Assembly: GCF_028993635.1 (NCBI RefSeq)
Contig: NZ_CP118631.1
Span: forward strand, 3,968,001-4,032,000
DNA length: 64,000 bases
Reading direction: 5' to 3'
From: Mucilaginibacter sp. SJ
GTDB taxonomy: Bacteria > Bacteroidota > Bacteroidia > Sphingobacteriales > Sphingobacteriaceae
Shown here: positions 1 through 8,768 of the stretch, piece after piece
Position numbering within the stretch: position 1 is the first letter of the stretch
How the letters are laid out: every line of letters starts with the position of its first letter
The notes under the pieces: model-generated
The model's database searches: none
What the model saw: the letters and a program-made list of their open reading frames with translations, nothing else
Told to the model about the DNA's origin: nothing
Made by a program: the position numbers and the translations under genes

Positions 1-1
1 G

Positions 2-61
2 AATTTCATCAGCTCAGGTTGTATGCTAATCTATTTCGGGGTGCTGGCGGTGTTTAGTTGA
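2..61 (+). CDS. Possible C-terminal tail of a gene entering from the left
   Basis: The second forward frame is open from the window edge to a TGA at 59-61. It would encode 19 residues ending in a hydrophobic stretch (MLIYFGVLAVFS), which could be the last membrane segment of an integral membrane protein. Frame 1 is also open up to a TAG at 55-57 but looks less protein-like. The fragment is too short to identify, and the region could equally be non-coding. Confidence 0.25.
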   Translation, partial: NFISSGCMLIYFGVLAVFS

Positions 62-90
62 GCGAGATTAAAATCAAAAGCGTCATTGCT

Positions 91-212
91 TTATTAAGTA
101 TATTTTTGATTGATTTATGGATACGGGCGTTGCCTGCGGCCGGGCTGTACGCTCATACTGCACAGGGCATTAGCCTTAGGCCGGTATCCGCTCCCATCCC
201 TAACGCAGCCCC
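91..212 (-). repeat. Dispersed compound repeat, copy A
   Basis: Read on the minus strand, this copy starts with GCGTTAGGGAT inside a GC-rich head and runs to GCCGCAGGCAACGCCC. It is followed by an AT-rich tail (complement of 91-120). Head, end and tail recur in the same order at 39725-39904 and 50426-50601. The core is shorter here, about 88 bases against about 104. An open frame across it (58-240, TTG start) has no protein-like features and is not called as a gene. Confidence 0.75.
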
Positions 213-311
213 ATGCACCATCTTTAAAGATATATTTTAAACGTCATCATGGTTTTTTTCAGGCTCCCTGATGGTTACTCACAATGACGCTTCTTTGTTA
301 TATTTCTCCAA

Positions 312-2099
312 CTACTTCTTCGCAGCCCAGGCATCCATTTTAGCTTCAAAAACAGCCATTGGCATGGCGCCGTCTTTTAATACCTGGTCATGAAATTCGG
401 CGATATTGAATTTGCCGCCTAATTGCTTTTCATATTTGGTGCGCAGTTCGCGGATTTTGAGTGCGCCTATTTTGTAGCTCAATGCCTGGCCGGGAATAGC
501 CATATAACGTTCAATTTCGGCAGTTGCACCTTGTTCGCTGATAGCTTCGTTATCCATCATATATTTAATAGCCTGCTCACGGGTCATTCCTTTGGTGTGG
601 ATGGCAACGTCGACAACCAAACGGATGGCACGGTGAATCTCATCGCCTAACGCGCCCATATACTGGTACGGATCGGTGTACAAGCCGAGCTCTTTCCCTA
701 ATGATTCGCAATACAGCGCCCAGCCTTCTACATAGGCTGTTTCCCCGCCATCAAAGCGGCGGAATTTTGGCAATGAAGCGTTTTCCTGGGTTAACGAAAT
801 CTGGTAATGGTGACCAGGAATTGCTTCATGAAGAAACAATGATTCCATGCCCGATGTGGTGTTAAACTTGGTGGCATCTAATATCGGCACGTAAAAAATA
901 CCGGGACGGGTACCATCTGCCGACCCCTGGTTATACTCCGCACTGGCCGATGCCGCGCGGAAGGCTTCGGTTTGCCTGATCTCGAAAGGGGTTTTGGGCA
1001 CATGGTTAAACATTTTTTTCAGGTTTGGCTCCATGCGTTTATGAATGTTTTCAAAAGCATCAAGTACATCCTTCGGGGTTTTGTAAGGAGTAAACTTAGG
1101 GTCGGTTTTCATGTATTCGAAAAACGCCTTCAAATCGCCCTTAAAGCCGACACTGGTTTTGATGCTATCCATTAAGCCACGGATCCGGGCAACTTCTTTC
1201 AAACCCAATTGGTAAATTTCTTCAGGGGTTTTATCTGTGGTAGTTTGTTGTTTAACTAAATAGGTGTATTTAGCGGTGCCATCTGGCAGGGATGAAAAGC
1301 CCGAGGTTGCACGTGCGTGGGGCAGATATTGGTTTTTCAGATAATCGGCCAGTTTTTGATAGGTTGGGTTAACAATTTGAGTAATGGCTTTCTTGTAAGC
1401 CTCGGTCAGCTGTGTTTTATCCGCATCCGAAAAATCCTTCGGCATATTCTTAACCGGCCCGTAGAACAGGCTTTTTTCTACATCTTTTGATACCAGGTCC
1501 TGCATTTCGGGGATCATTTTAACAACTAACGATTTTGGCAGCACTACGCCTGTTTTGACGCCTTTGTTAAAATTGGAGATGGCGGTATCAGCCCAGATCT
1601 GGAAAGCAGATAAACGTTTCAGCCAGTCGTTATAATCTACAACCGTTTTAAAGGGCTGCGCGCCAGAGCCCGAGCCAAGCTGCCCCATGGTAATTGGCAG
1701 GGCATAAAACTGGTTAAAAGGCATGTACTCGAAATGGTATTTAAAGTTATCCAGGGCCAGTTGCACCTCGTAGGTAAATATATCGTATGATAGCTTGTCG
1801 TCTTCGTTCAGTTCAGCGCGGTCAAAGTTTTTCACTTTCGACAAGTAAACCGAGTTATAATCATGCGCCTTTTCCAGAAATTCAGCCGAACCATCGTTAG
1901 GTAGCAGGTCATTATAGCGCCTGTCCCCAATATAGGTGGCATTAAGCGGGTAGAGCTTTAAGCCGTCCTGGAAATAATCTTCAAAAACTTTGGCGAGGTC
2001 TTTATTGGCCGGGATGCCGCTGGCGGTGTCTGTTGATTTAGGTTGATTACAGGCCGCGAACGAACCTGCTATGAATAGCATGAGTAATATTTTTTTCAT
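312..2099 (-). CDS. DUF885 family lipoprotein, putative zinc peptidase
   Basis: The 595-residue product starts with a lipoprotein signal (MKKILLMLFIAGSFAAC), so it is probably anchored by a lipid at Cys17 in the periplasm or outer membrane. Near residues 424-433 it carries HEAIPGHHYQ, the hallmark of the DUF885 family, in which the His and Glu residues resemble a zinc-metallopeptidase site. The length fits the family (about 550-620). The biological substrate is not known; a peptidase role is inferred from the motif. It stands alone, with its own ATG, downstream of the Fic gene on the same strand. Confidence 0.85.
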   Translation of the reverse strand: MKKILLMLFIAGSFAACNQPKSTDTASGIPANKDLAKVFEDYFQDGLKLYPLNATYIGDRRYNDLLPNDGSAEFLEKAHDYNSVYLSKVKNFDRAELNEDDKLSYDIFTYEVQLALDNFKYHFEYMPFNQFYALPITMGQLGSGSGAQPFKTVVDYNDWLKRLSAFQIWADTAISNFNKGVKTGVVLPKSLVVKMIPEMQDLVSKDVEKSLFYGPVKNMPKDFSDADKTQLTEAYKKAITQIVNPTYQKLADYLKNQYLPHARATSGFSSLPDGTAKYTYLVKQQTTTDKTPEEIYQLGLKEVARIRGLMDSIKTSVGFKGDLKAFFEYMKTDPKFTPYKTPKDVLDAFENIHKRMEPNLKKMFNHVPKTPFEIRQTEAFRAASASAEYNQGSADGTRPGIFYVPILDATKFNTTSGMESLFLHEAIPGHHYQISLTQENASLPKFRRFDGGETAYVEGWALYCESLGKELGLYTDPYQYMGALGDEIHRAIRLVVDVAIHTKGMTREQAIKYMMDNEAISEQGATAEIERYMAIPGQALSYKIGALKIRELRTKYEKQLGGKFNIAEFHDQVLKDGAMPMAVFEAKMDAWAAKK

Positions 2100-2192
2100 G
2101 AGGGTATTGTTTAAACGATAAAGCTAAGAAAAAGAAATTTAAGGGCTGCTTCGGTTGTTTGTACCCTAAGTTATGTTTACTTGATTATTTGC

Positions 2193-3005
2193 TCAATCGT
2201 CCACGGCTTCCTTACCATGAATGGCATCGGAGGTAATTTGCAACGAACGCAATATCAATCCTGCCATAAACTCATAAAACAGGTCCGGGTCACCACCATT
2301 ACTTTGAATATCAGTGAGGTATCGATAGTAACTTTGCTTTTCGTTATCCTTAATATAAAAAGGAGGAAAGCCATAGGATATTAATATCAGGTTGGAAAGG
2401 ATACGGGCGGTGCGCCCATTGCCATCATAAAAAGGATGAATGGTAAGGTAATCGATATGAAATTTAAGGGCGAGAATAACCGGGTGCTTTGCATCCTTTT
2501 GGTTTCGCTGGATCTTTTCTTTTTCGGTGTTCAACCAATTCACTAACCGGTGCATCCGTTCGGCAACTTCTGTATACGGAGCAAAATCATACCGTTCACC
2601 CTCGAAGTTGAACATATAGTTATCAACGTTTTTCCATTCGCCTATAAATCGTTGCTTTTCCGGATCTTCTTCATACATAATACCTTTATGTATTTCCCGG
2701 ATTCTACTTTCAGAAACATTAAGTTCGCCTTTACCTATTTTCATGATCGTGCTGATCACCTTGTCATGATTACGGATCTCTATTACATCTTTAAGCGGTT
2801 TGTCCTGTACGTTGATAACCCCTACCATTACGGTTCGGGTTTCGCGTTTAGTAAGGCTGTTTCCTTCCATACTGTTAGAAGTGTAGTTCCACTCCAGCCG
2901 TAACTTGTAATTTATTTTGTTGAGTAGCTCTTGCGGAAGAGGGCCATGAGCATGTATGGCAGCCTGAAAGCTGTCAATTTGTTGTATTTTTTCTAAATAG
3001 CTCAT
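2193..3005 (-). CDS. Fic family protein with N-terminal inhibitory motif
   Basis: The product carries the full Fic active-site motif HPFYDGNGRTAR, in which the His acts as base and the loop binds the triphosphate of the nucleotide donor. Fic enzymes usually transfer AMP to hydroxyl groups of target proteins. An SxxxEG inhibitory helix (SNSMEGN, near residues 43-49) precedes the Fic core, as in self-inhibited class II enzymes. The reading frame can be opened six codons further by a TTG at 3021-3023, but the ATG at 3003-3005 (MSYLEKIQQ) is preferred, giving 270 residues. The gene follows uvrA on the same strand, with a perfect palindrome in the gap. The target is unknown, and no separate antitoxin gene is seen next to it. 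Confidence 0.88.
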   Translation of the reverse strand: MSYLEKIQQIDSFQAAIHAHGPLPQELLNKINYKLRLEWNYTSNSMEGNSLTKRETRTVMVGVINVQDKPLKDVIEIRNHDKVISTIMKIGKGELNVSESRIREIHKGIMYEEDPEKQRFIGEWKNVDNYMFNFEGERYDFAPYTEVAERMHRLVNWLNTEKEKIQRNQKDAKHPVILALKFHIDYLTIHPFYDGNGRTARILSNLILISYGFPPFYIKDNEKQSYYRYLTDIQSNGGDPDLFYEFMAGLILRSLQITSDAIHGKEAVDD

Positions 3006-3021
3006 GATTTCGTAATATTTC

Positions 3022-3054
3022 AAACTTACGAAGTTTTTAAAACTTCGTAAGTTT
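3022..3054. promoter_or_regulatory. Perfect 33-base palindrome between uvrA and fic
   Basis: Sixteen-base arms (left arm AAACTTACGAAGTTTT) pair without mismatch around the single base 3038. It lies 10 bases past the uvrA stop and 17 bases before the fic ATG. It is AT-rich with no clear asymmetric T-run, so it could be an operator for fic, a weak bidirectional terminator, or a dispersed palindromic repeat. Confidence 0.7.
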
Positions 3055-3064
3055 TGACAGGGTC

Positions 3065-5911
3065 CTACAGCCCCATTTCTTTCTTCAAAAATTTACCCGT
3101 GAAGCTGTTCTTCACCTTGCACAAACCTTCAGGTGTACCGGAGAACAGGATATTACCACCACCTGAGCCGCCTTCGGGGCCAAGGTCAATTACATGATCG
3201 GCCACTTTAATTACATCAAGGTTGTGTTCAATAACTAAAACAGTATTGCCTTTATCAACCAACTGGTTAAGCACACCTAACAGCACGTTAATATCTTCAA
3301 AGTGCAAACCGGTGGTAGGCTCATCCAGGATATAAAAAGTATTGCCTGTGTCTTTTTTGGATAGCTCGGTAGCCAGTTTAACACGTTGTGCCTCACCGCC
3401 CGATAATGTTGTTGAAGCTTGCCCTAAAGTGATATAGCCCAATCCTACATCGTTAAGTGTTTTTACTTTACGGTAGATGGAGGGGATGTGCTCAAAGAAT
3501 GGCGTAGCATCCTCAATACTCATATCCAGCACATCACTGATGGATTTACCACGGTAGCGAACCTCCAGTGTCTCGCGGTTATATCTTCTGCCGCCGCATT
3601 CTTCGCATGGCACCTGCACGTCTGGCAAAAAGTTCATTTCAATCACTTTCATACCGGCGCCCTGGCAGGTTTCGCAACGGCCACCTTTTACGTTGAACGA
3701 GAAACGACCGGGTTTATAGCCCCTGATCCTTGATTCCGGTAGTGCCACGAACAGATTGCGGATGTCCGAAAACACCCCGGTATAGGTAGCCGGGTTTGAA
3801 CGTGGCGTACGACCAATTGGTGTTTGATCTATCTCAATTACTTTATCGATATGCTCCAATCCCTCAATTTTTTCATAAGGCAGCGGTTGTTTCTTGGCCC
3901 TAAAAAAATGATGGTTCAAAATAGGATATAAAGTCTCGGTGATCAGGCTTGACTTACCGCTGCCCGATACACCGGTTATACCGATCAGTTTCCCCAAAGG
4001 GAAATCAACCGACACTTTCTTCAGGTTATGGCCGGTAGCTTTTTTCAGGCTCAGGGTTTTGCCGTTACCTTCTCTGCGTTTTTTGGGTATTGCTATTTCG
4101 CGCTCGCCATTAATGTATGATGTGGTGAGCGTATGCTTTTCCATTAATTGGGCTGGAGTACCTTCTGCAACAACCTGGCCACCATGTACACCCGCTGCCG
4201 GGCCCATGTCAATTACGTGGTCGGCCTCCAGGATCATATCCTTATCGTGCTCAACAACCAATACGGTATTACCTAAATCACGCAGGTTTTTAAGGGCGTT
4301 AATCAAACGCTCGTTATCGCGCTGGTGTAAACCGATACTTGGCTCATCCAGAATGTACATTACATTCATCAGTTGGGAGCCAATTTGCGTAGCCAGCCTG
4401 ATCCGTTGCGCTTCACCGCCCGAAAGGGTTTTAGCTGTACGGTCGAGCGTTAGATAGCTCAAGCCAACATCCAGCAAAAACACAATACGTGCGCGGATCT
4501 CTTTCAGGATTTCCTTGGCTATAACATTCTGACGTTCGTTAAGACGATCTTCCAGGCCGTCAAACCAATCCTGCAAGTGGTTGATATCCATGCAGGCCAG
4601 TTCAAATATGTTTTTACCATCTACCTTAAAATGCAGCGACTCTTTTTTGAGCCTTGCACCTTCGCAAACCGGGCAGGTGCGGAGCACGCGATAGTTCTCC
4701 ATATCGTCTACACCTTCATCATTGCGGCGTTCCTGCTGTTCTTCAAGCATGCGGATGATGCCTTCAAAAGTAATCTGGTAGCTTTGAACATTCCACTTGT
4801 TATATTCTACAGCGACACTCAATGTTTCAGGCGCGCCATTCAGGATCATATCCAACTGATCGCGGTTAAGCTTTTCGATAGGCGTTGAGAGCGAGAACTC
4901 ATACTTTTTAGCCAGCGATTTCAATACCTGGAAGATCCAGGTTTCGCGGTATTCGCCAATAGGGGCTAAACCGCCGTTCATGATGCTCAGTTTCGGATTA
5001 GGGATCACTGAAGCTTCATCAACTTCAAAAATATAACCCAGTCCGTTACACTTTTCGCAGGCGCCATAAGGCGAGTTGAACGAAAATGTATTAGGCTGAG
5101 GCTCATCATATGAAATACCCGAAACCGGGTCCATCAGGTATTTACTATAATAGGATACATTATTATCCTTATCGGCAATACGGATAATGCCCTTGGCAAT
5201 TTTCAAAGCCTGCTGAACGGAAGTATATAAACGTTTGCTGTCCTTTTCGCTTACCACCAGGCGGTCAACCACAATATCAATATCGTGGATCTTGTAACGG
5301 TCAACCTGCATTTTGGGCTCAACATCGGCGATAGCGCCATCAACCCAAACCTTTAAAAAGCCTTGTTTGCGGATGGACTCGAACAATTCGCGGTAGTGGC
5401 CTTTACGGGCTTTTACTACCGGTGCCAAAATATTAACCGGCTGCCCGTCAAATTTTTCGCTGATGGTTTTCAGGATCTGGTCTTCGCTCATGCGTTCCAT
5501 CTTTTCACCAGTGGTGTACGAGTAAGCATCACCCGCACGGGCGAAGAGCAAACGCATAAAATCATAGATCTCGGTAATAGTACCTACGGTGGAGCGCGGG
5601 TTTTTGCTGGTGGTTTTTTGCTCTATAGCAATAACAGGGCTCAGGCCCGACACCTTATCAACATCCGGCCGCTCCATCCCGCCCATAAACTGGCGCGAAT
5701 AGGCCGAAAATGTTTCCATATAACGGCGCTGGCCTTCGGCGTAAATGGTATCAAACGCCAGCGATGACTTGCCGCTGCCGCTCAATCCGGTAATTACCAC
5801 CAGCTGATTACGCGGAAACGAAACATCTATATTTTTCAGGTTATGCACCCGGGCACCATAAACTTCAACTTCACTTTGCTCGCCCAGGTCAACAAGAGGT
5901 TTTGTACTCAT
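3065..5911 (-). CDS. uvrA: Excinuclease ABC subunit A
   Basis: UvrA is the damage-sensing ATPase of nucleotide excision repair; it loads UvrB on lesions. The 948-residue protein shows the usual tandem ABC layout. The first Walker A (GLSGSGKSSLAFDT) is near residue 43, the first signature LSGGEAQRI near 490, the second Walker A (GVSGSGKSSLI) near 645, and the second LSGGEAQRV near 830. Zinc-finger cysteine pairs are present (CEKCNGLGY, CPVCEGARL, CETCQGAG, CEECGGRRY). The length is typical. It starts at an ATG at 5911. The upstream gap holds an imperfect inverted repeat rather than a clear promoter. Confidence 0.98.
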   Translation of the reverse strand: MSTKPLVDLGEQSEVEVYGARVHNLKNIDVSFPRNQLVVITGLSGSGKSSLAFDTIYAEGQRRYMETFSAYSRQFMGGMERPDVDKVSGLSPVIAIEQKTTSKNPRSTVGTITEIYDFMRLLFARAGDAYSYTTGEKMERMSEDQILKTISEKFDGQPVNILAPVVKARKGHYRELFESIRKQGFLKVWVDGAIADVEPKMQVDRYKIHDIDIVVDRLVVSEKDSKRLYTSVQQALKIAKGIIRIADKDNNVSYYSKYLMDPVSGISYDEPQPNTFSFNSPYGACEKCNGLGYIFEVDEASVIPNPKLSIMNGGLAPIGEYRETWIFQVLKSLAKKYEFSLSTPIEKLNRDQLDMILNGAPETLSVAVEYNKWNVQSYQITFEGIIRMLEEQQERRNDEGVDDMENYRVLRTCPVCEGARLKKESLHFKVDGKNIFELACMDINHLQDWFDGLEDRLNERQNVIAKEILKEIRARIVFLLDVGLSYLTLDRTAKTLSGGEAQRIRLATQIGSQLMNVMYILDEPSIGLHQRDNERLINALKNLRDLGNTVLVVEHDKDMILEADHVIDMGPAAGVHGGQVVAEGTPAQLMEKHTLTTSYINGEREIAIPKKRREGNGKTLSLKKATGHNLKKVSVDFPLGKLIGITGVSGSGKSSLITETLYPILNHHFFRAKKQPLPYEKIEGLEHIDKVIEIDQTPIGRTPRSNPATYTGVFSDIRNLFVALPESRIRGYKPGRFSFNVKGGRCETCQGAGMKVIEMNFLPDVQVPCEECGGRRYNRETLEVRYRGKSISDVLDMSIEDATPFFEHIPSIYRKVKTLNDVGLGYITLGQASTTLSGGEAQRVKLATELSKKDTGNTFYILDEPTTGLHFEDINVLLGVLNQLVDKGNTVLVIEHNLDVIKVADHVIDLGPEGGSGGGNILFSGTPEGLCKVKNSFTGKFLKKEMGL

Positions 5912-5929
5912 ACTTTATTTAAGGTTGAA

Positions 5930-6055
5930 TTATTGAGTTAGCGAATTAGTGATTGAAATACCCCTAAAGGCTTATTTGTTAAACCGTAAAAAACGACGAT
6001 TGTGATCTGGAAAGAAAAAAGAATTCACTAAATCACTAATTCAGTAAATCAATAA
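5930..6055. repeat. Imperfect inverted repeat flanking the uvrA leader
   Basis: Arms at 5930-5954 and 6031-6055 are complementary over 25 bases with about four mismatches (shared core GAATTAGTGATT), separated by 76 bases. The AT-rich, degenerate arms resemble short interspersed palindromes rather than an operator. The uvrA promoter must lie in or beside this element. Confidence 0.6.
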
Positions 6056-6074
6056 TTAATTGTCAAATATAAGC

Positions 6075-6110
6075 AAAAAAGGCCGATCATCCACTGTGGA
6101 TGACCGGCCT
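6075..6110 (-). terminator. Rho-independent terminator of the transglycosylase gene
   Basis: The hairpin 6081-6109 pairs GGCCGATCATCCAC with its near-complement (one mismatch). On the minus strand it is followed by a run of six T (6075-6080). It lies about 55 bases after the stop of the gene ending at 6165. Confidence 0.85.
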
Positions 6111-6164
6111 CAAAGTGCTCCGTAATGTAATCTTTTAATTAATTTACAGTATGATTACCTGCTG

Positions 6165-6950
6165 TTAATTAATTGCCAGCAACTGTGATGCAGGCGGGAT
6201 GAGAAAGTAATTATCATACCCGTGCTCTTTTGGCTGCTCAATAACTGCTTTCATTGCAATTAGCTTGTAAACATATGAACCGGTTTCGCGGTTCAGCTTC
6301 ATGCGAAAGTAGTTATCTTCTTTTTGCTTGTTAATGGCGCGCGCTAATTTGATCGAGCCATTGTTGTAAGCGGCAGCCGCCAGTGTCCAGCTGTTAAATT
6401 CATCGTATAGTTCTTTGATATACTTGCAGGCTGCAATAGTTGATTTGCGAAGGTTTTTCCGCTCATCAACTCCATGGCCCACTCTAAGTCCGTAGGTACG
6501 TGCAGTACCCGGCATAAATTGCCAAAAACCCGACGCGCCTTTTGGTGATGTGCCCGATTTTAGGCCCGACTCAACCAAAGGGATGTACTTAAAATCTTCC
6601 GGGATACCGTAAAACTTTAAAATGGGCTCGATGATCGGAAACCATAGCTCGGCTTTCCGGTGCAATACATTGCTCTGCACACTTTTAAAGTCGTGCTGCC
6701 TGAGCGATTTGTTGAGTTTACGTGTAACCCTTGCGTCATTAACTGGTAAAGCCTCATTGGCAAAGTTGTAAGCAACTGCCTTTGAGCTTTTGAGAAAAAT
6801 AAAATCTGAGGTTCGGGCGCTTAAAGTTGCCGCTTTTGCAGCCTTTTCGATGATCGTTGTACCGAAAATATTAAGCTCTGAAATGAGAACCAGCACCAGT
6901 GTTACGGAGCACGTAAGTAAGTGTTTTTTAATCATTTCTTTTCCTATCAT
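6165..6950 (-). CDS. Lytic transglycosylase (SLT domain)
   Basis: The protein is 261 residues, or 256 from the second ATG at 6935. It has an N-terminal hydrophobic signal (IKKHLLTCSVTLVLVLI) and an SLT fold: VESGLKSGTSPKGASGFWQF holds the catalytic Glu, then MPGTARTYGL and AAAAYNNG follow. These are typical of MltD/Slt-type muramidases that cleave the MurNAc-GlcNAc bond of peptidoglycan without water, in the periplasm. No LysM repeats follow, so wall binding must come from elsewhere. An AGGA sequence sits about 8 bases before the second ATG, which may be the true start. A good promoter lies upstream and a terminator downstream, so it is a single-gene unit. Confidence 0.92.
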   Translation of the reverse strand: MIGKEMIKKHLLTCSVTLVLVLISELNIFGTTIIEKAAKAATLSARTSDFIFLKSSKAVAYNFANEALPVNDARVTRKLNKSLRQHDFKSVQSNVLHRKAELWFPIIEPILKFYGIPEDFKYIPLVESGLKSGTSPKGASGFWQFMPGTARTYGLRVGHGVDERKNLRKSTIAACKYIKELYDEFNSWTLAAAAYNNGSIKLARAINKQKEDNYFRMKLNRETGSYVYKLIAMKAVIEQPKEHGYDNYFLIPPASQLLAIN

Positions 6951-6978
6951 TTAACTATACATTTGGTAGAATGTGCTG

Positions 6979-7010
6979 CAAAGGTAGGCTATACAGATCA
7001 CATAATCAAA
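6979..7010 (-). promoter_or_regulatory. Bacteroidota-type promoter of the transglycosylase gene
   Basis: On the minus strand TTTG (7007-7010), a 20-base spacer and TACCTTTG (6979-6986) match the -33/-7 consensus TTTG / TAnnTTTG. The implied transcript starts around 6971, about 20 bases before the first ATG. Confidence 0.7.
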
Positions 7011-7052
7011 TACTTACCATTTTGCTAACTTTTTTAGAATTGGTTTTTGGTT

Positions 7053-7090
7053 CAAAAACGGCGTTTAAAACCGTTTAAACGCCGTTTTTG
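7053..7090. promoter_or_regulatory. Strong perfect hairpin between two divergent promoters
   Basis: A 17-bp perfect stem (CAAAAACGGCGTTTAAA, 7053-7069, with 7074-7090) closes a four-base loop. It is shaped like a terminator, but neither adjacent gene ends here: both genes point away. It lies between the -33 box at 7010 and the -7 box at 7140, so it could be a shared operator or a mobile palindrome. Confidence 0.65.
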
Positions 7091-7139
7091 CAAGAGGATA
7101 TTTTTTTGATCTTTTTAGATAAAAATTGGCAAAAAAGCG

Positions 7140-7147
7140 TAACTTTG
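7140..7147 (+). promoter_or_regulatory. Probable -7 box of the pseudouridine synthase gene
   Basis: TAACTTTG fits TAnnTTTG exactly and sits 35 bases before the ATG at 7182. No good TTTG is found about 19 bases upstream, so the promoter is incomplete by consensus. Confidence 0.45.
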
Positions 7148-7181
7148 ACCCTCACGCTGCGAAAGCGCTAAACAAAAAATT

Positions 7182-8603
7182 ATGGTATTTAAGAGACCAG
7201 CAGGTAGTCGCGACGACAAACCCGGAAAGTCGTCATCAAGGAGTCCAAGATCCGACGACCGACCAAAAAAATCAGCATCAACCCCAAAAGGTAAAGCTAC
7301 TCCAAACGGAGAGAAAAAAATACTTTCCAGGCCGGAAAAAACATTCCAAAGCAACAGGTTCAGTGACGATAAGCCCAAAAGCAATTTTAGGGCCGGTGAA
7401 TCATCTGGCGATAAAAGATCAGGAGCTAAGCCGAGGCCTTACTCTGGCAGGCCGGCAGCCGACAGCGACGACAGGCCAAAAAGAAATTTTGGCGGCAATA
7501 GCGCAGGCGAAAGGAAGTCATTTAGTGGCGGTCCGCGTAAACCTTACAGCGGCAGGCCAACAACCAGTGATAACGACAGGCCGAAAAGAAGTTTCGGCGG
7601 CGAATCACAAGGCGAAAAGAAATCTTACTCATCTCCGCGTACCCGTTCATCAGCAAGCTTTGAGGGCAAACCTAAAAGAAGCTTTGGCGGTGATGCAGGG
7701 GGCGAACGTAAATTTGCACCAAGAGGAACCGAGGGCGGTTTTAAAAAACGCGAAGGCGGCTTTAAAGAGAAATCACCATTTGGCGAAAGGCCGGCACACA
7801 GGCCGCATGACAGGGAAAACCAACAGGATGCCCCTAAAACCATGCGCAGCCGTAAAAATTCTCCTGCAAAAAAATCAGAAGACGACGGGCTGATCCGCCT
7901 GAACCGTTACATATCAAACGCTGGTATCTGTTCGCGCCGTAAGGCCGACGAACTGATTACCGCGGGCGTGGTATCTGTAAACGGCGAAGTGGTAACAGAA
8001 TTAGGTACCAAAGTTGATCCGTTTAAGGATACTATTAAATATAACGGCGAAACACTGAAACGCGAGAAAATGGTTTATGTATTGTTAAATAAGCCAAAGG
8101 ATTATATTACCACAACCGATGATCCGCAGGAGCGCCGTACCGTAATGCACCTGGTTGAAAAGGCAAGCCGCGAGCGTATTTACCCCGTTGGCCGTCTTGA
8201 CCGTAACACCACCGGTTTGTTATTAATGACCAACGATGGTGATTTGGCCGATAAGCTATCGCACCCGCGTAACAGCATTACTAAATTATACCAGGTTGAA
8301 TTAAGCAAAAGCTTAACCCAGGGCGACCTGAATAAATTAACTTTCGGTCTTGAGCTGGAAGACGGTGTAATTAAGCCCGACGCGGTATCGTACGTAGCCG
8401 GCGGTTCAAAACGTGAAGTTGGCATCCAGATCCACAGCGGCAAAAACCGTATTGTACGCCGTATGTTTGAGCACCTGGGTTACGAGGTGGTAAAACTGGA
8501 CAGGGTGGTTTATGCCAACCTTACCAAAAAGGACCTTCCGCGTGGCCGCTGGCGTTACCTCGATGAAAAAGAAGTGATCCAGTTAAAACACCTGATGAAA
8601 TAA
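7182..8603 (+). CDS. RsuA/RluB-type rRNA pseudouridine synthase with long basic N-terminal tail
   Basis: Residues from about 236 on form a standard enzyme. An S4 RNA-binding domain (LIRLNRYISNAGICSRRKAD) is followed by the catalytic motif GRLDRNTTGLLL with the nucleophilic Asp at residue 340. It converts a uridine of ribosomal RNA to pseudouridine. The first 235 residues are a Lys/Arg/Ser/Gly-rich disordered extension containing at least three copies of a DRPKRSFGG-type unit, each followed by a GE+K segment. The basic tail probably helps RNA binding; such tails are common in this family in Bacteroidota, but this is inference. The codon frame of the tail is continuous with the enzyme, and the 255-residue open frame at 7126-7893 in another phase is a composition artefact. 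A terminator follows. Confidence 0.93.
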   Translation: MVFKRPAGSRDDKPGKSSSRSPRSDDRPKKSASTPKGKATPNGEKKILSRPEKTFQSNRFSDDKPKSNFRAGESSGDKRSGAKPRPYSGRPAADSDDRPKRNFGGNSAGERKSFSGGPRKPYSGRPTTSDNDRPKRSFGGESQGEKKSYSSPRTRSSASFEGKPKRSFGGDAGGERKFAPRGTEGGFKKREGGFKEKSPFGERPAHRPHDRENQQDAPKTMRSRKNSPAKKSEDDGLIRLNRYISNAGICSRRKADELITAGVVSVNGEVVTELGTKVDPFKDTIKYNGETLKREKMVYVLLNKPKDYITTTDDPQERRTVMHLVEKASRERIYPVGRLDRNTTGLLLMTNDGDLADKLSHPRNSITKLYQVELSKSLTQGDLNKLTFGLELEDGVIKPDAVSYVAGGSKREVGIQIHSGKNRIVRRMFEHLGYEVVKLDRVVYANLTKKDLPRGRWRYLDEKEVIQLKHLMK

Positions 8604-8608
8604 TAAGA

Positions 8609-8638
8609 GGCCCCGTTAAACAGCGGGGCATTTTTTTT
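8609..8638 (+). terminator. Rho-independent terminator of the pseudouridine synthase gene
   Basis: The hairpin GCCCCG..CGGGGC (8610-8629) is followed by eight T (8631-8638), starting seven bases after the stop codon. Confidence 0.9.
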
Positions 8639-8670
8639 GTCTATTTTGTTATCTTGCACAGCAAGATCTG

Positions 8671-8708
8671 TAAAGCTAAAAGCGGAAATGCATAAAGCTT
8701 AAAGCTGT
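8671..8708 (-). repeat. AGCTTT-type short dispersed repeat, copy 1
   Basis: The complement reads as AGCTTTAAGCTTT, then GCATTTCCGCTTTTAGC. The same pattern recurs at 27337-27370 and 52796-52828, and more weakly at 9901-9935. It lies in the 165-base gap before the lactonase gene. Confidence 0.6.
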
Positions 8709-8768
8709 ATGATTGTCAGTATTTATTGCTATTTGGGAATTAATTTAATAGACCTTATATAATCAACC

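Noticed and set aside
58..240. Open frame of 60 codons with a TTG start
   Set aside because: It runs through repeat copy A in the antisense direction, and no protein-like pattern is seen.
2193..3054. Fic plus palindrome as a two-gene toxin-antitoxin system
   Set aside because: The inhibitory helix is inside the Fic protein and there is no separate antitoxin frame nearby.
3939..4457. 172-codon antisense frame in uvrA
   Set aside because: Antisense of a strongly conserved gene, without any recognisable domain.
7126..7893. 255-codon open frame overlapping the pseudouridine synthase tail
   Set aside because: It is a second phase of the same repetitive, stop-poor DNA and lacks the S4/synthase continuation; codon use and repeats fit the other frame.
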